Shown here: one piece after another, positions 43,945 to 51,605 of the stretch
Layout of the letters: each line of letters starts with the position of its first letter
Numbering within the stretch: the first letter of the stretch is position 1
Assembly (NCBI GenBank): GCA_030426345.1
Contig: JAUHYU010000009.1
Coordinates: 1 to 64,000 of the forward strand
Length of the DNA stretch: 64,000 bases
Source: Bacteroidia bacterium
GTDB taxonomy: Bacteria; Bacteroidota; Bacteroidia; Cytophagales; Cyclobacteriaceae
Direction: 5' to 3'
Made by a program: the position numbers and the translations under genes
The notes under the pieces: generated by a model
Told to the model about the DNA's origin: nothing
Database searches by the model: none
The model's input: only the letters and a program-made list of their open reading frames with translations

Positions 43945-43981
43945 GGCCGGAAGATCCCTGATCTTCCGGCCTTCTTTTTTG
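43945..43981 (+). terminator. GC-rich hairpin between the FecR and SusC genes, terminator-like on the plus strand
   Basis: A perfect 12-bp stem (GGCCGGAAGATC and its complement) closes a three-base loop and is followed on the plus strand by TTCTTTTTTG. Both flanking genes are on the minus strand, where the hairpin has no T run after it. It may block antisense transcription or act as an intercistronic stabiliser. Confidence 0.7.
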
Positions 43982-44005
43982 TTATGATTTATTCATTGGC
44001 AGTTT

Positions 44006-45091
44006 TCAGTTAAAGTTTATCATTACATTTTTATTTTGAATTTTATAGGTAAACCCCAGCGAAAAGCCGAGGTTGTTCAGTACATTGTTCAAGTATTCTT
44101 TCTTGAATTGCCCTGAGCATGTCAAAGTTTTGTTGGGGAGCGCGTTGACCTTTATGTCAACGTTGTACCATCTTTCAAGGGTTTTGATGGCCTCTATAAG
44201 ATTGGTTTTGTCAAAATAAATGATGCCGTCTTTCCAGAGCAGGGTTTTATTAGCGTCAAACGCCCCTTTTTCCATGGTTCCCGATGGTCTGTCAACAGTA
44301 GCTTTTTCTCCAGGGGATAGATGGATTGAATTATCATGATTGTCTTGCACCAGGACTTTTCCAGTAACCAGTGCTATTTCGATTTCCTTTTCTGTAGCAT
44401 AAGAGTTGATGTTGAAGGAAGTGCCCAAAGCCGTTGTGGTCAATTGATCCGTACGCACGGAAAATGGGTTGTTTATATCTTTTGTAACCTCAAAGAATGC
44501 CTCTCCTTGTAAAAAAACCTCTCGTTTGCCTAATGCAAAATTATCGGCATACCGCAGTTCACTTTCCGCATTGAGGTATACTGTAGATCCGTCAGGTAGA
44601 TGTACTTGAGATTTCTGGCCTGCCGGGTTCGATTTTATTATTTCAGTCACTACTGGAGGAGCAACTACTTTATCTGGTTCCTGAAACGAAAACTGAAAAG
44701 CAAAAAAGACTGCGATTGCCGCGGCGGCAAATAAGCTCCACACTACTTTTCTATCCTTACTTTTATGCGAACTTATATCCATGGATTTTGGATGGATCTC
44801 TCCCTTCAATTCATGTTCGAGGTTGCTTAGTTTGATGCGTTGCCATAGTTTTTCCTTAGCAGAATCCGAATAAGAGACTTTTATGGAATATATACTTTTG
44901 ACAATGGATTGGGCTTCATTGATGTGGTCGGGGAATTTCTGATGCAAAAGCATCCATTTTCCATGAGCTTCACCCTTTTTGTCACAAGGACTTAGCGTCC
45001 AATCAATAAATGATTTATCATGGATCAGTTCCTCTATTGTATATTTTTTTCCCTCCACAGATTGCCTATTTATATATATGAGGCATGGCAT
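44006..45091 (-). CDS. FecR family anti-sigma factor
   Basis: Single-pass inner-membrane regulator. The 361 residues have a cytoplasmic N-terminal part that would bind the sigma factor, a transmembrane helix (VVWSLFAAAAIAVFFAFQF, around residue 125), and a periplasmic FecR domain (VHLPDGSTVYLNAESELRYADNF, VFLQGEAFFEV, LSPGEKATVDR). The C-terminal DUF4974 (IEAIKTLERWYNVDIKV) resembles the STN fold. The SusC protein downstream has the matching STN domain, so a transmembrane signalling cascade is likely. Confidence 0.93.
   Translation of the reverse strand: MPCLIYINRQSVEGKKYTIEELIHDKSFIDWTLSPCDKKGEAHGKWMLLHQKFPDHINEAQSIVKSIYSIKVSYSDSAKEKLWQRIKLSNLEHELKGEIHPKSMDISSHKSKDRKVVWSLFAAAAIAVFFAFQFSFQEPDKVVAPPVVTEIIKSNPAGQKSQVHLPDGSTVYLNAESELRYADNFALGKREVFLQGEAFFEVTKDINNPFSVRTDQLTTTALGTSFNINSYATEKEIEIALVTGKVLVQDNHDNSIHLSPGEKATVDRPSGTMEKGAFDANKTLLWKDGIIYFDKTNLIEAIKTLERWYNVDIKVNALPNKTLTCSGQFKKEYLNNVLNNLGFSLGFTYKIQNKNVMINFN
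44945..44967 (-). repeat. Dispersed motif copy inside the FecR gene
   Basis: AAAAGCATCCATTTTCCATG has exact GC-N9-CCATG spacing with a diverged centre. Confidence 0.4.
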
Positions 45092-45203
45092 TGATACTTC
45101 TCACCAATAAATGTTGAATTTCTTTTTACTTCGGGAAAATTTCTGCTGTCTTGGATGCCTTAAGAAATAAATTTTTGCCTCTCAATAGCAATTCCTCAAC
45201 TTA

Positions 45204-45800
45204 TTACAGGAAAGGGACAAGAAGGCAAGCTGTGGAAAGCATGGCTTTTCTCAGGGAGCTGATAGCTTTGGAAACTAAATTGTAAGTAGCATTTGGAGAG
45301 ATATTCATGATGGAAGAAATCTCGTCATAACTCAGATCATTGAAAAACCGAAGACTTATCACCTCATGTTGCCTTCTGGAGAGTGTTCTGATCGCTTTTT
45401 TCAATTTCTGATTTTGTTCGACTAACAATTCATTATTGATCCTGCGTTCTTCGACGTCTATTTCATAAATCTCAGAATCGTCTCTGTGGGCTTCCCGGTG
45501 CAACTCATTGTGTCGGCCGGATTTTTTAATGTATCTGAATATTTTCCTTCTCATTGAAATGAGCAGATAATTACGGAGGGATGTGGAAATATTCAGACTT
45601 TGCCTTTTGCGCCAAAGCTCGATAAACAATTCGTGGATGCAGTCTTCCACAATATTTTTTTCGCCTATCATCTTCATGCCATAATCAAACAAGGCATCGA
45701 TGCAGTCTTTATATATTTGCTCGTAGGCGGTATCATCCCCATTGGCAAATGATTGCCAGAAGTTAGTCGATGATTCTTCCGTAGTTTCTTTTGGGTACAT
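45204..45800 (-). CDS. ECF RNA polymerase sigma factor (Bacteroidetes FecI-like)
   Basis: The track opens at a TTG. The ATG at 45800 gives MYPKETTEESSTNFWQSF and is preferred, for about 198 residues. Region 2 is visible as GMKMIGEKNIVEDCIHELFIELWRKRQ and region 4 as AIRTLSRRQHEVISLRFFNDLSYDEISSIMNISPNATYNLV. It belongs to the ECF sigma family expanded in Bacteroidetes and paired with FecR-type anti-sigma factors. It lies directly upstream of the FecR gene, and the SusC/SusD genes are its probable targets. Confidence 0.92.
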   Translation of the reverse strand: MYPKETTEESSTNFWQSFANGDDTAYEQIYKDCIDALFDYGMKMIGEKNIVEDCIHELFIELWRKRQSLNISTSLRNYLLISMRRKIFRYIKKSGRHNELHREAHRDDSEIYEIDVEERRINNELLVEQNQKLKKAIRTLSRRQHEVISLRFFNDLSYDEISSIMNISPNATYNLVSKAISSLRKAMLSTACLLVPFL

Positions 45801-45890
45801 TGAATGCCGTAAATATATCCAATATACAAAATGAAGCAATATTTATTTAGCAATTAGGCGTCAAACCTATTTCTTTTTGTGGATTGCGCA

Positions 45891-48476
45891 TTAGAAATTA
45901 CCTCCAACCACGACTTTTTTTCTATAAAGTTTCCTAAACCCGGAGGTATTATAGACCTCAACATATACAATGTAAGCGCCCATTCTCACCTGTTGGCTGT
46001 TGTCATCAAGGCCTTCCCATTTGAAATTTTCTTTGGCACCAATGGATTTATGGGATATGATGGACTTTATCTTTCTTCCAGAGGCGTCGAGAATCATGAT
46101 ACTTGCCATATTTCCATTATTTGGAAATCGGCATTGGATGGTTGTGAAATTTGCGTAGCCACTATTCCCGGGAGCGAAAGTTTTGGGGAATACAACTATT
46201 TCTTCGCCTTCTGAATTACTGTTCATGTGCTGCGAATTTACACTTCCGGGTGTGGCAAACCCGGAAGTACTTGCGGCAGACTGCCAGTTGTCCGGGCTAT
46301 TGGTTGGGCTTTCAAAGGCAATTCGTTCCAGTGAAACTCCATCGACATCCCGCAAAAATCCCGAATGAAAATCTTCACTGTAGTGAAAAAAATCTATCAT
46401 TTTTCCATCAGGATCGGCGATAAAAACGTCTCCTTCATCATTGTTGAAAGCAGGCAGATCCTCCACCTCCAGTATATTTTTTGTTTCAACACCAGGATAC
46501 TGATTTTGTAACTTTCCTGGGTTTTCAGTCAGGGCAAGATATTGCGTTGGTTCTAAAATGAAATGATCGTAGATGATTGGTTTGCTAGTTTCATTTCCGA
46601 CCAAGAGGTCTTTCAGGTCAATGTATTTATCGGAAATATTGTACAGCTCGACGAAATCAACTCCATCGCCCAATGGATTAAATAATATTTCATTGATCAA
46701 TATATCTAGACTATCTGCCCTTTCCGGCAATACAAAACTTCCAGAAGTCTCTTTTTGTACATTTCCGGCACAGTCTTGCAGGTTTTTTGCCGTAAGGGTA
46801 TAAACCGTCTTAGGTAAAACCGATTCATGGAAATTTAAAGCTATTTCGTTCAGTTCTGGAGATTTTAGTTCCACACCACTAATTTGAACCTCAGGAATGA
46901 TTGAAAAATCCATGGATTCCAGATCTTGTGGAATGATTTTTTCGCTGAGGTACACGATAGCTGATGTTGGTGTCGCAGCAATTATTTTGGTGATTTCTGG
47001 TGCAGAAAGGTCTGTCATTGGCTCCTTTATAGAGTTTTCCTTTCCCGGTGTTCCTCCTGAAGCATCCTCAGAAGCCGCCCAGTTTTCTTCCCCTTTGCAG
47101 GGAAAATAAACGTCGATCATTTCCAAAGACCAGCCTCCATCATCCTTGTCGATGCTCTTATACCATGTGTCTTTATATTCTACAGAAAAAACCAAACCTC
47201 CCAAATGATTGAGCAAAGAAATCCGTTCGCCACGGTTGTTCAAGCTTGGCCAGTTAGAAACCTTTACGGGACGACCATATTGTGCTAAATGTTCGACAGC
47301 AGCTGATGCACACAAAATGATGTATTCATCTGGGTTTATAGTCAAATCGGGAATCGTGGTAGTGTCATTGCCGACGATCAGTTTTACTTGGTTCAATTCG
47401 TAATGTTCTTCGTGAGGGTTGTGGATTTCCAGATATTCATGCTCTGGCAAATCAACTTCTGGTGTGGGATCTGCCATAATTTCTGTAATTAGAATATCAC
47501 CAAACCCAAGTATCTGTGGAGCCACATAAGTGAATGAAATATCTGTTGGCGGCATCACATTGGAATATAAATCTTCCAAACCATTCATGGATATTTGGTG
47601 CATTATCTTATCCGAAAACTTCTTCTCGAAAGTGAGCAGCACGGAATTTCCATTGGTAAGAATTGCCAATTTTGGATTGGCGATTCCATTATCAACAGAA
47701 TAATTTGATGGGTTATTTGCTGAAGGTTCGCTAATGTTTTCAGTGAAATTAATTTGCAAGGTGGAATCGGAAAGTACCACTACCGAGTCAACGACAGGAG
47801 GTTGATTGTCCGAGTGGGCTTTGCCTGTGATGTGCAAATCGTCAAAGAAAAATTTATCGGATCGGGTAGAAGAATAATTGCATAAAATGCCAAAATACTT
47901 TGAGCTGAAATTAGTGCCTAACGTGAAAGTTCCTTGCGAAACATAGTTGCTATCGAGATTTGGATCGACAAGCAGATTCCACTCATTTTCATGGTTTTTA
48001 GACACTTTTATGTTCATCGCAACTTGACTGACATCTACCAGATCATCCTCACCATCAATTATTTTGGTAGCTTCTGATTTTTCTCCAGACTGTAAGTACA
48101 GGCTCACATCATCTTGAGTAGTTCCTATCCGAACAAAAAAACCATTTAATCGATTTTCGAGGCTTTCTTGATCAGAAATGAGGTATATATCCATGAAATT
48201 GTTTGAAGAGGGATTGAAGTCGAGTTGAATAAAAAACGACCATTCCGCTTCTTCAATAATGTCGCTCTGTGTGACAAGGAAAGACTGACCATCCTCAGGA
48301 AGCGCTGACAATTGAAGTTGAAAGCTGGGATTAACCATGAAATCCGTTGTTTCACCAGACCAAGAGGGAGAATCGGTGAAATTCCCATCAGCAAAATCAT
48401 CCATGATAATAGACTGGGCCGAAGTGGCCAATGCTATTTGCGCAAGGATTATAAAAATGAAAATGGATTTCATCAT
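45891..48476 (-). CDS. Large exported protein with lamin-tail (LTD) domains
   Basis: The track starts far upstream, but ATG at 48476 (MMKSIFIFIILAQIALATSAQ) gives a proper signal peptide, leaving about 861 residues. An N-terminal lectin-like beta-sandwich (FADGNFTDSPSWSG onward) is followed by Ig-like segments, a first LTD domain (ILITEIMADPTPEVDLPEHEYLEIHN), another Ig-like stretch and a second LTD domain (ILINEILFNPLGDGVDFVELYN). The C-terminal 90 residues (MASIMILDASGRKIKSI, MGAYIVYVEVYN) look like a FlgD/CHU_C-type sorting or adhesion module, possibly for T9SS export. Function is unknown. Several loose motif copies lie within it. Confidence 0.78.
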   Translation of the reverse strand: MMKSIFIFIILAQIALATSAQSIIMDDFADGNFTDSPSWSGETTDFMVNPSFQLQLSALPEDGQSFLVTQSDIIEEAEWSFFIQLDFNPSSNNFMDIYLISDQESLENRLNGFFVRIGTTQDDVSLYLQSGEKSEATKIIDGEDDLVDVSQVAMNIKVSKNHENEWNLLVDPNLDSNYVSQGTFTLGTNFSSKYFGILCNYSSTRSDKFFFDDLHITGKAHSDNQPPVVDSVVVLSDSTLQINFTENISEPSANNPSNYSVDNGIANPKLAILTNGNSVLLTFEKKFSDKIMHQISMNGLEDLYSNVMPPTDISFTYVAPQILGFGDILITEIMADPTPEVDLPEHEYLEIHNPHEEHYELNQVKLIVGNDTTTIPDLTINPDEYIILCASAAVEHLAQYGRPVKVSNWPSLNNRGERISLLNHLGGLVFSVEYKDTWYKSIDKDDGGWSLEMIDVYFPCKGEENWAASEDASGGTPGKENSIKEPMTDLSAPEITKIIAATPTSAIVYLSEKIIPQDLESMDFSIIPEVQISGVELKSPELNEIALNFHESVLPKTVYTLTAKNLQDCAGNVQKETSGSFVLPERADSLDILINEILFNPLGDGVDFVELYNISDKYIDLKDLLVGNETSKPIIYDHFILEPTQYLALTENPGKLQNQYPGVETKNILEVEDLPAFNNDEGDVFIADPDGKMIDFFHYSEDFHSGFLRDVDGVSLERIAFESPTNSPDNWQSAASTSGFATPGSVNSQHMNSNSEGEEIVVFPKTFAPGNSGYANFTTIQCRFPNNGNMASIMILDASGRKIKSIISHKSIGAKENFKWEGLDDNSQQVRMGAYIVYVEVYNTSGFRKLYRKKVVVGGNF
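46823..46846 (+). repeat. Dispersed motif copy in the LTD gene (1)
   Basis: CATGGAAATTTAAAGCTATT keeps CATGG-N9-GC spacing. Confidence 0.4.
47584..47610 (+). repeat. Dispersed motif copy in the LTD gene (2)
   Basis: CATGGATATTTGGTGCATTA keeps CATGG-N9-GC spacing and begins with TT as the consensus does. Confidence 0.4.
47986..48012 (+). repeat. Loose dispersed motif copy in the LTD gene (3)
   Basis: CATGGTTTTTAGACACTTTT has AC in the GC position and strong T tracts. Confidence 0.4.
48319..48343 (-). repeat. Dispersed motif copy in the LTD gene (4)
   Basis: AAAGCTGGGATTAACCATGA has exact GC-N9-CCATG spacing. Confidence 0.4.
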
Positions 48477-48545
48477 AACATTACCAACAGTTGTTTTAAA
48501 GAAAACATTTTCGCCTAAAACGCAACTCCTTAATCCTAAAACTGT

Positions 48546-48553
48546 TAATTTTG
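48546..48553 (+). promoter_or_regulatory. -7 box for asd
   Basis: TAATTTTG is an exact TAnnTTTG match 52 bp upstream of the asd ATG. No clear -33 box. Confidence 0.45.
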
Positions 48554-48605
48554 CAGCCCAATTCAAATTGGTCAGTTTTAAGGTTTTAATATAATAAATA
48601 AAACA

Positions 48606-49610
48606 ATGAAATTAGCAGTTGTCGGAGCCACAGGACTTGTTGGCGGAGAAATTTTGGAAGTGCTGGATGAGCGGAATTTTCAGTACGATGAATTGATGTT
48701 GGTCGCTTCGGAGAGATCCGTTGGTAAGAAAATGGAATATAAGGGAAAGACATATTCCGTGATTGGATTGGCCGATGCTGTAGCAAAAAAACCTGATGTA
48801 GCCATATTCTCTGCGGGTGGAGGAACTTCGCTCGAATGGGCACCAAAGTTTGCTGAGGTGGGAACTATCGTCATCGACAACTCTTCTGCCTGGAGGATGA
48901 ATCCAAAAAACAAGTTGATCGTGCCTGAAATCAATGCCAAGGAATTAACCATCGACCATCGTGTGATTGCCAATCCAAATTGCTCGACCATCCAGATGGT
49001 TGTCGCATTGGCGCCGCTTCACGAAAAATATAAAATCAAACGCATTGTAGTTTCTACCTACCAGTCTGTTACTGGAACGGGCAAGGCTGCTGTGGATCAG
49101 TTGAACAATGAGCGGGCTGGCAAGGTCGGCGAAAAAGTATATCCTCATCCGATAGACATGAATGTGTTGCCTCATATCGATGTATTTCTTGATAATGGTT
49201 ATACCAAAGAGGAAATGAAAATGGTGAACGAAACCAAAAAGATTTTCTCTGATGATTCTATTCAGGTAACGGCAACAACTGTCCGCCTACCCGTGATGGG
49301 AGGGCATTCTGAGTCTGTAAATGTGGAATTTGACAAAGATTTTGATATTGATGAAGTAAAAAGTTTGTTGGCAAATTTTCCAGGGGTGATTCTGGAAGAC
49401 GATGTCGCAAACAATGTGTATCCAATGCCATTGAACGCCCATAAAAAAGATGAGGTTTTTGTTGGCAGGTTGCGCAGGGACGAGTCACAGCCCAACACGT
49501 TGAACATGTGGGTAGTCGCAGACAATTTGAGAAAAGGTGCCGCTACAAATGCTATTCAGATCGCAGAATATATGGTTGAACACAACCTGATCCCACAACT
49601 TCAGGACTAA
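48606..49610 (+). CDS. asd: Aspartate-semialdehyde dehydrogenase
   Basis: Makes aspartate semialdehyde for lysine/diaminopimelate, threonine and methionine synthesis. The 334 residues have the NADP-binding AVVGATGLVGGEILEVLDER, catalytic Cys in NPNCSTIQMV, and the substrate-binding His region in RLPVMGGHSESVNVEF. It is divergent from the LTD gene and 2 bp upstream of the methyltransferase gene. Confidence 0.97.
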   Translation: MKLAVVGATGLVGGEILEVLDERNFQYDELMLVASERSVGKKMEYKGKTYSVIGLADAVAKKPDVAIFSAGGGTSLEWAPKFAEVGTIVIDNSSAWRMNPKNKLIVPEINAKELTIDHRVIANPNCSTIQMVVALAPLHEKYKIKRIVVSTYQSVTGTGKAAVDQLNNERAGKVGEKVYPHPIDMNVLPHIDVFLDNGYTKEEMKMVNETKKIFSDDSIQVTATTVRLPVMGGHSESVNVEFDKDFDIDEVKSLLANFPGVILEDDVANNVYPMPLNAHKKDEVFVGRLRRDESQPNTLNMWVVADNLRKGAATNAIQIAEYMVEHNLIPQLQD

Positions 49611-49612
49611 TT

Positions 49613-50791
49613 ATGTTGCATGAGCTTCTGCTACCGGAAGTAAGAAAATTTATAAAGGATCATCAGAACGATGATCCTTTTTTGCTTTCGCTAAAAGGCA
49701 AAAAAAGCCCTGATTTTCCATGGAAAGAAGCCATCGAGCAAATCCAATCTTTGCAGAAGGCGAAAAATAAGCTACCACTTTGGTATCAAACAGAAGGAAT
49801 TATTTGGCCTCCTCCGATTTCTGTGGAGCAGTCATCTTCTGAGCTCACAGCTAATTTCAAATCAGAATTAATCCAAGGAAATTCTATAGTTGACCTCACC
49901 GGAGGAGTGGGCGTGGATAGCACTTTTTTTGCCGAAAAAGCCTCGGAAATCCATTACGTAGAAGTAAATGAAAATTTGGCAGAACTGGCGAAACACAATT
50001 TCAAAATCCTTGACAAAACAAATATTACTGTCCACAATCAATCTGCTGAAACATTTCTTGCCCGGAATAAAAGGAAATTTGACACTATATTTTTAGACCC
50101 TTCCCGACGGGTTGAAGATCGCAAGGTTTTTAAGATTGAAGATTGTGTTCCAAATTTATACGAAGTTATTCCCAAGTGCTTGGAGTTTACAGATCAGGTA
50201 TTGGTCAAGCTTTCTCCGATGGTCGATTTGTCCTTGTTGATAAAGGATTTTTCTCCGGCAAAAATTTGGGTTGTATCTGTATCGAATGAGATAAAGGAAG
50301 TTTTGTGCCTCATAAAGCCTCAAAAATCCATGACCAGGATTTCTGCCGTTGAACTCAAAAATCATGGAAAAATTATGGCTTTTGAGTTTGACTCGGAGGA
50401 AGAGGCCCTAGCCCAAAATGAATATTCGTTCCCACTAAAATACATCTATGAACCTTCTTCGGCATTGCTCAAAACCGGGACGTTTAAATTGATCGGGCAA
50501 AGATTCCGTTTGAAGAAGCTGCATCAACACTCACACCTTTATACTTCTGATGAAAAAGCCCTCAATTTCCATGGGCGCACTTATCTTTTGAAGGCCCAGA
50601 TAAAGGCAGATAAAAAATTCATAGCACAGATTGTTCCCGATAAAAAAATCAATGTCGTGACCCGTAATTATCCGTTAACCACAGAACAGATAAAAAAGAA
50701 GTTTGGGCTAAAAGACGGTGGGAAAGATTTTTTGATCGGTACTACATTGATGGATGACAAGAAGGCTTTGCTTTGGTGCGAAAAAATTTAG
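49613..50791 (+). CDS. SAM-dependent methyltransferase with THUMP-like C-terminal domain
   Basis: The 392-residue protein has a class I SAM-binding core in its middle (VDLTGGVGVDSTFFAEKASEIHYVEVNENLAELAKHNF, then FDTIFLDPSRR). It ends with a domain of the type annotated THUMP-like in Bacteroidetes methyltransferases (FRLKKLHQHSHLYTSDE, VVTRNYPLTTEQIKKKFGLKDGG). The FLDPSRR motif suggests a nucleic-acid base methyltransferase, most likely RNA. It follows asd by two bases. Five copies of the dispersed motif lie within this one gene, the densest cluster in the window. Confidence 0.82.
   Translation: MLHELLLPEVRKFIKDHQNDDPFLLSLKGKKSPDFPWKEAIEQIQSLQKAKNKLPLWYQTEGIIWPPPISVEQSSSELTANFKSELIQGNSIVDLTGGVGVDSTFFAEKASEIHYVEVNENLAELAKHNFKILDKTNITVHNQSAETFLARNKRKFDTIFLDPSRRVEDRKVFKIEDCVPNLYEVIPKCLEFTDQVLVKLSPMVDLSLLIKDFSPAKIWVVSVSNEIKEVLCLIKPQKSMTRISAVELKNHGKIMAFEFDSEEEALAQNEYSFPLKYIYEPSSALLKTGTFKLIGQRFRLKKLHQHSHLYTSDEKALNFHGRTYLLKAQIKADKKFIAQIVPDKKINVVTRNYPLTTEQIKKKFGLKDGGKDFLIGTTLMDDKKALLWCEKI
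49701..49724 (-). repeat. Dispersed motif copy in the methyltransferase gene (1)
   Basis: AAAAGCCCTGATTTTCCATG has exact spacing and A/T tracts, encoding KKSPDFPW in a frame different from copy 4. Confidence 0.5.
49934..49956 (-). repeat. Dispersed motif copy in the methyltransferase gene (2)
   Basis: AAAAAGCCTCGGAAATCCAT is a strong reverse copy apart from the last G, encoding EKASEIHY. Confidence 0.5.
50312..50334 (-). repeat. Dispersed motif copy in the methyltransferase gene (3)
   Basis: AAAGCCTCAAAAATCCATGA is a near-perfect reverse copy inside the coding sequence, encoding KPQKSM. Confidence 0.65.
50361..50386 (+). repeat. Dispersed motif copy in the methyltransferase gene (4, forward)
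   Basis: CATGGAAAAATTATGGCTTT is a forward variant with GG at the GC position, only 27 bases from copy 3. Confidence 0.35.
50552..50576 (-). repeat. Dispersed motif copy in the methyltransferase gene (5)
   Basis: AAAAGCCCTCAATTTCCATG has exact spacing, encoding EKALNFHG. Confidence 0.5.
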
Positions 50792-50796
50792 GGCTA

Positions 50797-50979
50797 TTAC
50801 CCAACCATAACCATTACCAAGCTCAGTAAGAGTGTGATTGTTCCATAATACCTCAAAACCATAAGGCGATTTTGTATGTCGAGAAACCATAGTACCCACC
50901 ATGGCCTGATCATGCCCAATATGGTGATCGGCAGGAATATCCAAAAAAGAATTTTAATAAAAAGTATCATAAAATCCAT
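50797..50979 (-). CDS. Small membrane protein, about 60 aa
   Basis: The track's first codon is a TTG. The ATG at 50979 or the one at 50970 is a better start. The peptide has a hydrophobic helix (MILFIKILFWIFLPITILGM), a Pro-Trp-Trp turn (IRPWWVLWFLDIQNRLMVLRYYG) and a second hydrophobic helix (TITLLLSLVMVMVG). The pattern of a first helix, K/R-P, an aromatic stretch, NR..VL..YG and a second helix recurs in small conserved membrane proteins of Bacteroidota, so I think this is real. Function unknown. Its start codon lies in a motif-like sequence. It is convergent with the methyltransferase gene. Confidence 0.6.
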   Translation of the reverse strand: MDFMILFIKILFWIFLPITILGMIRPWWVLWFLDIQNRLMVLRYYGTITLLLSLVMVMVG

Positions 50980-50981
50980 GA
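50958..50981 (-). repeat. Dispersed motif-like sequence at the small membrane protein start
   Basis: AAAAGTATCATAAAATCCATG resembles the reverse copies, with TA in the GC position. On the minus strand the ATG of the motif is the probable start codon. Confidence 0.35.
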
Positions 50982-51011
50982 CCAAACTAATTTCGCGATG
51001 TTAACCTCGAA

Positions 51012-51019
51012 TAATTTTG
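51012..51019 (+). promoter_or_regulatory. -7 box for the YfcE-type gene
   Basis: TAATTTTG is an exact TAnnTTTG match 31 bp upstream of the ATG. Confidence 0.45.
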
Positions 51020-51050
51020 GCTAAGATAAATATGAATTAATTACTTATTT

Positions 51051-51554
51051 ATGAAAATAGGCTTGCTTTCTGACACGCATTCTTTTTTGGACGAGAAGAT
51101 ATTTGAGTATTTCAGTGAGGTGGATGAAATCTGGCATGCAGGAGATATTGGAAATGTGGAAGTCGCCGATCAGCTTGAAGCTTTCAAGCCTTTTAGAGCT
51201 GTTTATGGCAATATTGATGGAGGTGAGTTGCGGGTTAGGTATCCCGAAAACCAGGTATTTGTAATGGATGGCGTCTCTGTGTGGATGACCCATATCGGGG
51301 GTTTTCCGCCGAGATACAACCAAAGAACAAAACAAAATGTGATGAAATGGAATCCGAAATTATTTGTCTGTGGCCATTCGCACATTCTGAAGATTATGCC
51401 CGACACAAAACGTCCCGGATCAATTTGTATCAATCCCGGTGCGGCAGGAAAGCATGGGTTTCACCATGAAAAAACCATTGTAAGGTTTGAGATTGCCAAC
51501 GGAAGGCTGGACAACTTGGAAGTGGTCAAGCTTGGGAAAAGAGCAAAAATATAG
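51051..51554 (+). CDS. YfcE-type metallophosphoesterase
   Basis: Calcineurin-like phosphoesterase of 167 residues in the YfcE/MJ0936 group. Metal-binding motifs are in order: LLSDTHSFLD, IWHAGDIGN, YGNIDGG, THIGGFP and CGHSHILK. The C-terminus has INPGAAGKHGFHHEKT. It probably hydrolyses phosphodiesters in the cytoplasm with a divalent-metal centre. The physiological substrate is unknown. Confidence 0.93.
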   Translation: MKIGLLSDTHSFLDEKIFEYFSEVDEIWHAGDIGNVEVADQLEAFKPFRAVYGNIDGGELRVRYPENQVFVMDGVSVWMTHIGGFPPRYNQRTKQNVMKWNPKLFVCGHSHILKIMPDTKRPGSICINPGAAGKHGFHHEKTIVRFEIANGRLDNLEVVKLGKRAKI

Positions 51555-51580
51555 GCCTGCCAGTTGGCAGACCTACTTTA
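51552..51580 (+). terminator. Hairpin after the YfcE-type gene
   Basis: TAGG and CTGCCA arms pair with their complements across one mismatch and a small loop, followed by a weak T-rich tail. It lies between convergent genes. Confidence 0.4.
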
Positions 51581-51605
51581 TACTTTAGTTCCGTAGAAGC
51601 TTTGC

